A stretch of DNA of 64,000 bases. Source: Chromera velia. Its lineage: Eukaryota > Sar > Chromeraceae. The position numbers and the translations under genes were made by a program. The stretch lies in the NCBI GenBank assembly GCA_018398765.1, contig JAHBMJ010000642.1, positions 50,185 to 114,184 on the forward strand, written 5' to 3'. This document shows positions 36,154 through 45,500 of this stretch, in pieces (position 1 is the stretch's first letter; every line of letters starts with the position of its first letter). Below the pieces are notes generated by a model that worked only from the letters and a program-made list of their open reading frames with translations, ran no database searches and was not told where the DNA came from.

Positions 36154-37050
36154 TGTGTATGTGCGTGTGTATGTGTGTGTGAGTGTGTGTGTGTGTGTGT
36201 GTGCGTGTGTGTGCATGTGCGTATGGTCCTTGGTTTGTGTCCTGTGTGAGCAAGTGCAGGCGCGGACGTGAATGTTCCTGACAGAGACGGTTGGCATCCT
36301 CTCCACACCCTAGCGTGGAACGGGCACACGAGCATCATCAAGTGGGTCCTCAACAAGAAGGATTTGGACGTCGTCCTGTCACCCCCCTGTACTGTGCCCG
36401 TAAATATATGGGAAGACGGAGAGACAGCAGCCACACAGGTCACCCCCCTCCATCTGGCTGCGTATGCGGGCCACGTGCGTACTCTCCGGCTGCTGGTGTC
36501 TCGGGGAGGCACGGGCCCGGGTGCCGCAGGGTTTCTCGATGCCCGAACGGGAGACGGGAGGACTGCGCTGCACATCGCAGCGAAGCAGGATCAGCACGCT
36601 GCTGTCAAGTATCTTCTCTCAGTAGGGGCATCGGTGGATGCAGCAGACAATCGAGGATGGACTGCGCTGCATTTTGCCCTGTCAGCAGGCAGAGGAAGGG
36701 GCGGGGGGGGGAGGAGGAGTGTAAGTCTGGCTCCTAGGTCGACTGTCTCAGTGATGGAATTGTTGGAGAGGGGGGCTGACGTTCACGCTGTGTGCACTGC
36801 GACTTTGAGCAGGGGAGGGGGGGGTGAACACGCCGGTGTGACGCCCTTGCACCTGGCTGCTGAGTACGCGATCGAGGAGAATGCTCTGGCGGGTTCCCGG
36901 GGAGCGGGGAGTTTGGAGAAGTTTGTGGATATTCTCGTTCGGAAGGGGGGGCGCATGGACGCCCGGACAAGCAACGGTCTCTCTGTCGAGTCGCTGCTGA
37001 AAGCTGCTCCATCAGCGCATGGAGAGGGGGAGAATGGGATTGACAGATGA
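33483..37050 (+). CDS. Ankyrin-repeat protein
   Basis: Two exons, 33483-35514 and 36260-37050, joined in phase 1 within a repeat (ALINA-GADVNVPDRDG), give about 940 residues. The N-terminal ~140 residues are charged and contain two Ala tracts (encoded by GCA/GCC runs near 33845-33910); a helical segment follows (residues ~150-220). From about residue 215 there are roughly a dozen ankyrin repeats, recognisable by TPLHLAA, ADVN, GADPN and TALHIAA motifs, continuing almost to the C-terminus. Ankyrin arrays bind other proteins; no catalytic domain is present, so the partner and role are unknown. The ATG at 33483 is preceded by A-rich sequence. The intron (745 nt) holds long CT and TG repeats. Confidence 0.88.
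36081..36230 (+). repeat. CT and TG microsatellites in the ankyrin-gene intron
   Basis: CT dinucleotide run (about 36090-36113) followed by TG-rich repeats to about 36228, ending about 30 nt before the acceptor at 36258-36259. Confidence 0.9.
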
Positions 37051-37855
37051 GAAAAGCAGGTAAAAGCAGCCTGTGGGTCTCAGTGGGCGGAACGGCAACA
37101 TTAACAAAAGTCGAGCCCTGATGTGACTCGCGCATGCGTCCATAAATGATCAAGTATATGATGAGTCAAAAGTAGACTCAAAACAATGTCCATGCACTTA
37201 ATTCCGTAAATGATTGGTTACCTGACTTTAATACCTGGGCATATAATAGAGACTCAGATGGTTTTTGCATCGATATCAAAAAATGATATCATAGAAAACA
37301 TCGCCAATGATGCGCCATTTATTGATTATCGAATGATTCGAATATCGTTTCTTTTTAAAATGTTTAGCATATCCTTCACAGCTAGGGTTAAGACATGTTA
37401 AGACTCCATAATAAATGATTTGTCTAGTGATTCTAGCTATTCTCTACTATACTATAATGATTTAATGAATTGTTCTAGGAATTGTTTAAGGTCTCTCAAA
37501 GTAATCCGAGCATAGTTGTAATTTAAAGTTCTAATTAATTCAAGTTAATATTGAAGTTATTCATTTTTAGCCTAAATCTTAGGTTTGACTTAACATGTTC
37601 AATACTAGGTTCAATATTTGCTACTTAATTTAGGCTTTTAAATACCTAGTTACATACTCTTATCCCTAGTTCTGGCCCAAGTTTTATCCGTGCAATTACA
37701 AAAAAAATTATACATCTATATTAAAACTGTAATAAAACATCTAATTAACAATTTAAATACTGCTTATTAGTCCTATTTAATGTAGCCTAGAATATAGCAT
37801 TCAAGTTTGATGAGGGATGCCAGCTATAGAGAATCTTTGGCACATATTAAAGTTT
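37051..37855. other. A+T-rich intergenic region
   Basis: No coding signal, no terminal repeats and no tRNA-like structure seen. Composition changes abruptly from the G-rich end of the ankyrin gene. Confidence 0.6.
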
Positions 37856-37900
37856 CTTACTTCGGTGGGGCCTTGAAATGCCTTGAACACAAACTGGAAG

Positions 37901-38218
37901 ATGATCATCATCTCTCAGGAAGTGGATGATACTACTGTGGATATTATAAACAGCTCTGGAAGGGACGTCACCATGGTGAATCTCGCTTCGTTTTCGTCTC
38001 CATCTTCTCTTCACACTCTTCAATTGGAACCACTGGAGAAGTATTCCTGCGTGAAACTCGGCACAACTTGCTCTGTTCATCATCCTCTGAGACGTCTGCA
38101 TGGCGGCCTTGTGAAAACGCATACCGCCCGTCTGTACATCTTCTTCGGTGCACCGCATGTCACACAACTCCACTCACACGCGGCCGTCCACGTCAAGGAC
38201 ATGATTCTCTTTCATTGA
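37901..38218 (+). CDS. Small hypothetical ORF
   Basis: ATG at 37901 opens a frame of 106 codons ending TGA. It begins MIIISQEVDDTTVDIINSSG and alternates hydrophobic and polar residues (DVTMVNL, EKYSCVKLG, ARLYIFFG), as a small beta-rich protein would. No family is recognised. The opposite strand is also open over much of the same interval, so strand choice is uncertain, and it could be an exon of a larger gene. Confidence 0.3.
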   Translation: MIIISQEVDDTTVDIINSSGRDVTMVNLASFSSPSSLHTLQLEPLEKYSCVKLGTTCSVHHPLRRLHGGLVKTHTARLYIFFGAPHVTQLHSHAAVHVKDMILFH

Positions 38219-39312
38219 GGGTCACGCCCGGGGAGTGGTTGCAAGATCGAGTGGTCCTCTACGTGTACGAACAGGCAGGTGGTACGTCTGCATGATCATG
38301 CCTAGTTGAATTTCTTTCCCTCGACAAACAGTCTTCATTCCTCGCTCTTCCTCCTCTTCCTCCTTCCTTTGCTCTTGATGCTGCAGCCTCCTGCGGAACC
38401 CTACGGTTGGCTTTGCAAGCACAGGCTGGGCACACTCAGAAGGGAGGGCAGACACGCACACACGCACAGTGGGATGGCATGGCTGGAGAATCAAACAGCC
38501 AGTTGCGAATGCGGGTAAGCGGAAATACACGAAGCTCCACACACATGCAGACAGACAAACACCAGTCAAACAAGCAAGCAAGTAGGCAGGCAGGCGAACA
38601 GAACAGAAAAGAAAAGCTGGATTAACGACAACAAATTCGATTCGACACGCGAATGACGGCGCAGGCAGACTGACAAACAAAACAGACGGGCAAGCAAGCA
38701 AACAAACAAAGCGATCGGGAAGGTCAGACACAGAGAGGACAGGCCACAATGGGAGGGAAGGCAGGACGATGCGAAGACCCGGGACAGACAGGGAGAGAAA
38801 AAGAATGCATGAGTAAGAGAGCCCACTGACGAGAAGAAGGGAAAGTCTTCTTCATCGTTTCTTCGCTTCTTCCTCTTCAGCATCTTTTCTTCGTTTCGTC
38901 ACTTCTTCGCTTCTTCTTCTTCTGCATCTTTTCTTCTTTTCGTCACTTCTTCGCTTCTTCCTCTTCTGCATTTTTTCTTCGTTTCTTCAGTTCTTCGCTT
39001 CTCGTTGACTTCTTCATTTTCTTCAGCTTCGACCAGCTTCTTCCTCGCAGTTCTTCGTTGTCATGCATGAATCTCTTCTCTTTCTCCGCCGTCCCCTTAT
39101 GAGTGCTCCCGTCCCCCCTTCAAGTCTTCTCTCTCCTCTCCTCTCCTCTGCTTTCAGTCCTCATCTCTTCTTTTTCTTCGACAATTTTTCAGTCATCCGT
39201 GCTGTCCCTCTTTCTCTCCCTTCTCTTCTTCCCCGCACGTCGCCACACTGCATCCATCCATCTATCCACTCTCTCTTGTGCCCTCGCTGTTCCTCTTCTC
39301 CTCTTCATTCGT
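38219..39312. other. Intergenic region with a 44-45 bp minisatellite
   Basis: Between the small ORF and the stop of the SR gene. It contains purine/pyrimidine-biased sequence and a CT-rich minisatellite (38857-39010). No exon is supported. Confidence 0.5.
38857..39010. repeat. CT-rich minisatellite, period 44-45 bp
   Basis: Three imperfect copies of a unit containing GCATCTTTTCTTC, then GTCACTTCTTCGCTTCTTC. The GCAT landmark recurs at about 38879, 38924 and 38968. Confidence 0.8.
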
Positions 39313-40523
39313 TCACCTCCGGTCATCACGAGCCGGCCACCCCCCCGCCCCCCCGTAGCCCCTGTCGCGCGATCGGGACCTTTCACGCTCCCTCCGCTCG
39401 CCGTAGTCGTCAGCCCTTCGCCTGAACGCACAGAAAGAAAGCAAAACCAGAAAAACACAAGTTAAATGTGCACATCATACAAACATACAGACACATATCC
39501 CACGATCCGGCCTGGCAGCACGGCTGGGAAAAAAGAGAGATAGCGCGGCACAGCAACAGAGGGGATGCCAGACCAACAGTCACACAAAGGGACGAAAGAC
39601 AAAGAAGATTCGATTTTTCTCCTCGACCCTCTGCTCTTCTCCTCTGAAGCGCCGCGCTTTGAAATTCTTTGAAAAACGACGGAGAGCACTGTCAGAGTCA
39701 AGGGAACACCAGAGCAGTCTCAACCACCATCTCCGAGAGGCACTGCTCACACGACACAATCACACCGAGAAAGCTGCAGGTGTTTACAAAGGACTCCTGC
39801 CTGGCTACACTCCGTCATCTCCTTCCTTCCTGTCTATGCAGATCATTCCTCCCTCGCTTACCTGTCCGAGTCGTACCGATCGTAGCGGTCGTCGCGGTCG
39901 TAGCCCCCTCTATCGTCTCTGCCGCCTCTGTCGTCTCTGTAGCGATCCCCGTCATCGTATCCTCCGTTCCGCGCACCTCCGTACCCGTACCCGTTGCTGC
40001 CGCCGTATCGGTCCCTCTCATCATACGCCCCTCTGCCCCCGTATCCTCCCCCCCCTCCCCGATAGTCCCTGTCCCTCCCCCCATACCCCCCATAGTCCCT
40101 GTCTCTCCCGTACCCCCCGTACCCATCGTCTCTGTCCCGACCGCCGTAACCCCCCCCTCCGTAGCGGCTGCCCCCTCTGTCGTCACCGAACAGCTTTCGC
40201 CTCATCGAACTGGGCTGCAGGAAGGAAGGAAGGATGCAACGGGGAGAGAGAGGATTTTGAAGAAAGCAAGAGGAGAGAGAGGCAGGCAGGCAGGTGCGGA
40301 GAGGAGACTGCCAGAGAGAGAGGGGGGATATGAATCGATCGATGAAGGCAAACGGGCACACATTGATTGAAGCATCTGCTGAATGGCTGAAACCCCTAAT
40401 TCCCTGTATGTGTGCAAGGGGGCACAAAGACATAAAACCCAGCTTGCGCTCGATGGACATTCTGAGACCAACTGCAATCACCGTTGTCATGCAGAAACCA
40501 CAAAAGAAGACACCAGCCCGCAG

Positions 40524-40558
<35 letters not shown>

Positions 40559-41426
40559 CAGACTGGCAAGGTAACTAACGGGTGAAGAGACTGACCGAGA
40601 GTCTTTTGTTTTGTGCGATTTGCACCTCCACGAGGGCTCCATCGAGGTCCCTCCCGTCCATCTCCTTTGCGGCCTCCTCTGCGTGTTGGTCATCGAGGAA
40701 CTCCACGAACCCGAACCCTCTGGGCCTCTGGGTGGCGTAGTCACGAGGAAGGTAGACGTCCCTGATGTCTCCGAACCTTTCGAAGGCTTTTCTGCAGCAG
40801 TCAAAGAGAAGTTAGACTTGCGTAAGACAGAGAAAGGAAACGGGGGGGCCTGGGCAGATGTCTGGAGGAGAACACACAAAACGGCAGGCAAAGGGAGCAC
40901 TCGATGGTGCTGATTGGGTGCAAGAGATGGAAGAAAGACATACTGTACAAAAAGAAAAAAGGGGGTACGGGAGAGAGGGGGGGGGGAGAGAGAAGAGAAA
41001 AAGAGAACAAACCTGAATTAACACACGCAAACCGTCAAGTCTGCGGCATTATTATCACTCTGTCAAAGCGGAGGTGGCTCATGGATGGCACAGCAAAACT
41101 TCACACGCGATGTCCAGAAGGGATCGAGAGCACACAAGCAGAATGGCTTGTCGGTGTGGACAGGAGAGACTAGAACATAAAAGGAATTCACCCGGACTTA
41201 GGATGGAGAAAGAAGAGAAGATTAGTTGAAGGAAAACTGTGAGTCTGGAAAGAAAAGTCAGGGAGTGAGGAAACAAAACCAAAGCAGAATGATGAGAAAA
41301 GATCGAAAGGAGGTCTCCGAGTACACACCTGACTGTTTCGACGTCAGTGTCGAAGTTCAATTTCCTCACAAGGACAGAGGTCCCTTCCCGTCTCCCCCTT
41401 CGACTATCCCTCGGGTCGTCCCCCAT
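39313..41426 (-). CDS. SC35/SCL-like SR splicing factor (RRM plus Arg-rich tail)
   Basis: Binds pre-mRNA and acts in splice-site selection in the nucleus. Four phase-consistent exons, 41426-41329, 40791-40596, 40214-39862 and 39421-39313, total 756 nt, 251 residues. A single RRM occupies residues ~19-95, with RNP2 SVLVRKLNF and RNP1 RGFGFVEF; between them lies DVYLPRDYATQRP, as in SC35-like (SCL30-type) proteins. NKRLSPSSMRRKL after the RRM also matches that subfamily's linker. The C-terminal half is low complexity: repeats of GGYGGRDRDY and DRYDR type, then RERERSRSRDRGYGG at the end. The RS content is modest and the tail is mainly Arg/Gly/Asp/Tyr. It lies divergent to the TBC-TLDc gene. The nearest in-frame upstream codon is GTG, so the ATG at 41426 is the likely start. 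Confidence 0.9.
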
Positions 41427-41668
41427 TTCTTCAATCAAACTTCTCACTGTTTCTGCCCAGTATGAAGGAGTGCTCGAGATCTAAGCAAAGTACATTCCAC
41501 TGGACACGAAATTCTACTCCGATAATCTGCACCAGAGAGGGACAAAGAGGCAAAAAGAGGTTCCTCTCAAATTTCGTGAAGCCTTCTTTCACGGAAGCAT
41601 ACGGAAGCAGATTCAAACTTGTGATTTTTGTGCGGCCGCGTGCACGTACGGCGAAAGTCGATTGCGCT

Positions 41669-41706
41669 TTCGCAATCATTTCGCAATCGTTCGCAAGAAT
41701 TCGCAA
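41669..41706 (+). promoter_or_regulatory. Four phased TTCGCAA motifs
   Basis: TTCGCAA occurs at 41669-41675, 41680-41686, 41690-41696 and 41700-41706. The spacings of 11, 10 and 10 bp place all four on one face of the helix. They sit about 243-280 bp upstream of the SR-factor start and about 520-560 bp upstream of the TBC-TLDc start. A CTTTCGC/GCGAAAG inverted pair overlaps the first copy. This looks like a transcription-factor cluster; the factor is unknown. Confidence 0.55.
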
Positions 41707-42211
41707 GATGCATGTCGCATGAGGGGCACGTTCAGAAATTAATGGGCTCATGAAAAGGGATTCCCGTCATTCGCCGTCTCCTCCGGTCACCATCCGGGAC
41801 GTCACCTTATGTCACCTTGCCTTTTCACTGCGCCTCAGCGAGTATTCTCTGCATCCAGGTTTTTGATCGGTGAGATACCCTCTTATCTTCTGGCTTGATG
41901 TGTCTGTGTTGCGTTTTTGCGTGACTTCGGTGTCAGCCGACTCCAACCTTTAAAGCCGTCTCATTTGGGAGGACTCCCCGACTGCTGCCGTGATGCTGTC
42001 AGTGTGCTTTCTCTCAAACTCGACTTGCAGCATAAGCCTTGTCGAGTACTCGCCTGTTGACGGTGTGAAGCAGGTCTGGAGTCTGATCGCCGCTTCATCA
42101 CCCAAGTGAAGTCATACTGTGCCGGGAGAGCTGGTTTTGCGTTTGTGTGTCGGTAAGGAGAGGTTGTGTGTGCGTGGTAGGAAGAAGAAAACAGAAGGGG
42201 ACAGTCTTTTG

Positions 42212-42223
42212 ATGAATCGTTAG
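42212..42223 (+). other. Short upstream ORF (3 codons) in the TBC-TLDc leader
   Basis: ATG-AAT-CGT-TAG ends 4 nt before the main ATG at 42228. If it is in the mature leader, it would favour leaky scanning or reinitiation control. The transcription start is not known, so its presence in the mRNA is assumed. Confidence 0.4.
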
Positions 42224-42227
42224 GTAG

Positions 42228-42466
42228 ATGGGTCAGGAAGCGTCAACGAACAACGCCGAGAAGCTCCCTCGGTACGTGCCCAATGATCTCGTCGACGTCG
42301 AGCAGCTCGAGCGGATGCGCTCGCCAGAGATTCAGGTCAGTGCGTGTGGGGGCGTGGGTGTGCGCGTCTGTGTATGTATGTGTGCGAGAGAGTGTGTGTG
42401 AGTGAGCGAATGGGTGACACACATACACACACAGAGAGAGAGAGCGAGCGAGAGAGAGAGAGAGCG

Positions 42467-42508
<42 letters not shown>

Positions 42509-42511
42509 TGC

Positions 42512-42548
<37 letters not shown>

Positions 42549-45500
42549 TGTGTGAGGGTGAGTGAGTGTGAGTGAGTGAGTGTGAGTGAGTGAGTGTGAG
42601 AGGAGAGACAGTGAGTGGCAGAGTGGGAGAGAAACATAGAGTGAGAGTGCGTGCAAATGTGTGTGTGTGTGTGTGTGTGTGTGAGTGTGTGTCGTGGAGG
42701 AGAGCCACTGGGAATGGACGGGTGTGAGCATGTCCCAGAGTGTGATCGTCGGGCGGATCTCTGTCTGTGTTTTTTCATGACATTCTTTCCTACCGTATAT
42801 CTGAGTGCAGCGTGACCAAGCGAGCCTGTGGACGGAAGCAGTGTTGAAGGAATTCCAGACAGCGACGGCTTTGGGAAGTGGGGGAGGAGGGGGGGGAGGG
42901 ACAGGGGGTGGAGAGGGAGAGAATGAGACGCCACTTGTTGAAAGGTGTTCTGTCAACCTTAGAAACGCGCTCAGAAGGTTCGGCTTCGGGGGGCGTGGGG
43001 GGGGGTGACTTTGAAACGGGTAGAGACATTCGTTTTGTTCACGTGTTTGCATCTTTCCTGCGTTCCTTTGTTGCTCCTTGTTCTTTTTCTTTTACTGCCT
43101 CTCTGGAGCCTCCATGTTTTTTTCGGCAGTTCCTTCGAGCTTGCTTTTCAGGCAGAGGTTCATTGACAGGCAGTCCTTTTCGTTGAAGGTTCTTCGTTCG
43201 TTGTATGCCTGGCTGACTTTTGTGCGTTTTTGAAGATGCGCGCCTGGGTGGACCTGCTTTGATTCATTTGAGCATTGAATCCTCCGTCTTTTTTTCTTTC
43301 TCGATCGATCGCAGGGGGGTTCCTGATGGTTTGAAGAGACTTGTCTGGTTCAAGGCAGCAGATGCGGAACAGTTTTTTAAGTCAAGGGGGGGGAAATACT
43401 TCTATGAGGCAATCCTGTCTCAAGTATTTGGAGTCAGTCTGACTGTCTGAATCTTGTGTGTGGGTTTTGCCGTCGGTCTCTTTTTTGTTTGTTGGACCTG
43501 CCGTTTTCTTGTCTTCTGTGAGCCTGCCTTCCTTCCCTTGTTCCTCATCGTCGGTGCAATGGGCGTGCATGAGGTGAGGAGCATGGTCGACTGTTCTTCT
43601 TCCGTACTTTCTCACTCACTTACTCACCCACACTCTTGGTGACGCCCTATCTGCTCGACATCGATTTCTGTTGATTGCTTGATCTGATGTCTGTCTCTTC
43701 CTCCTTTCCGTCCCGCACAACAGGAAAAAGTTCCCGAGACTTTTGTGGGGCCTGTGCCGACGTTCTGTGGTCAGTCGACTGGATGGATGGACTTCTTGTT
43801 GCAGAGACAGAGGGCAGGAGAGGAGAGGTGGGGCTGGTGGGGGTTTTGGACGCGTATCGGGAGTGAAGGCTCTTTGGTCTCCCTCCCATCCTGGTTTTCC
43901 TCTGTTCCTCTGTATAAATGATCAGATGCGAGCATTCATTAGCATGCGTGCAACGAGGAGAAAGACAACTTTGGTTGTTGCATCCTCTGCCTGCAGGAGG
44001 GGTGATGGGGACAGAGGCACACCTGCAGAAACAGGCCTCACTCCCTCACTGGCAGACACGGGAAAATCTACTCCCCCCCCACAGACGGACACAGCCCCAG
44101 GCCCCTTCTACGGGACCCAGCCAGAGGGGGGACGACACCCTCTCTGCTGCAGAGATGGGCGTCGACTGGTCCCTCCACGATGCGACTGTGACGCCAACTT
44201 TCCATCTGCGTGGGATTCCACCAGCAGCAGCCACTGCAGCTGCAGCGAGTGCGACTCACTCCCCGTCTCCCTCTACTGCTGCTGTTGCAGCTTCCACAGG
44301 AGGACTTGCAGGACCCCCCCTCCCCCTCCGAGTGCCCCCTGCACCCGTTCCTGGTCAGGGGGGTGATTCTCATCCTTCCTCTGCTAGCCGTGTAAGGCAG
44401 ACAGAGGGAGAAGGCGAAGGGACGGGACTCGGACGCACTCCCACAGGGCAGCAGCCTGTGATGCTTCGTGGGCGTGTGCCCTCGTCGGCTGCTGAGGGGT
44501 GGGAGGTCATTGAAGTTTTTCACCCGAATGGCAAAGGGGAGGGGGAACGGGAGAGGGTGTCAGAGGCAGAGATCTTTGATAGAGTAGAAAAAATGAATAT
44601 CCTGTCACTGTCTGACTTTCTAAAACAACAGGAGCAGCAGTATCACCTAGAGGAGGGAGGGGACGAACAGGTTGCCGTTATATCAGGGAACGGATTAGAG
44701 CCAGAGTCTTCAGACATCTCACCTCAGCCCCTGACGCAGCAACGAGACAGTGCCGTCTCCCTGCCTTCCCCTGTGGTGGGAACAGTTCCCCTTCTTCTGC
44801 CTGCGGGCGGGCACACAGCGGTGTCGAGTGCTGCTGCTTCAGAGGTGGAGGCGGCTGCCCGTGAGCTTGCTGAAGAAGAGGAGCAGGAGAGGGGGGGAAT
44901 GGGAGGGAGACCTCTTCCCCTGCAGCCGGGAGGAGTTCAAAGAAGTCCTGCTCCTGCTTCTCTCGCAACAGAGAGTAAACGAGGACAGGCTGCTCCTTCG
45001 AGCTCAGGCGTCTGTTCGGCTGTTTCTGTGCGACTTGAGGACCAAAGAGGAGCGCTGGGAGAGGGAGAGTCGAGTTTTGTTGGGGGAAGAGGGGTGTGTG
45101 GTGATGAGGGAGAAGATTCTGAGTCTGGGGGGGAAGCAAGTTCGGAGTTTACTGAGGGGGAAGAGAGTCAAACAATGGGAGAAGGGGAGAGTGAGCACTC
45201 GCCTAACGGAAGAGGCAGGCTTCCATGCAGCAGCGACGGGGAGGAGGGAGATGAAGAAGCACAGGCTCCGGGGGACTCTGGGCAGTTTCTTTCCAGTCCC
45301 CATTCCAGAGCTGTCTACTCTCTTGAGGAAGTCACACCCTTACATATTGTATTGAATGAGAAAGGACGATCTGCAGCAAAAAGAATACTTTGGTGTCTTT
45401 CACAGTTGTTTTCAGAGTTGGAATTTTGTCCACTCCTACCTCACCTTGTGTGTTTGTTGCTGGTCTTTTTAGACGAAGCTGAGGCTTACACAGTTCTTCA

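Larger units (their letters stand above)
41427..42227. promoter_or_regulatory. Divergent intergenic region SR factor/TBC-TLDc
   Basis: 801 bases between the two start codons. It contains four TTCGCAA heptamers at 41669, 41680, 41690 and 41700, on the side near the SR gene, and a short upstream ORF (42212-42223) in the leader of the TBC-TLDc gene. No other coding signal is seen. Confidence 0.55.
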
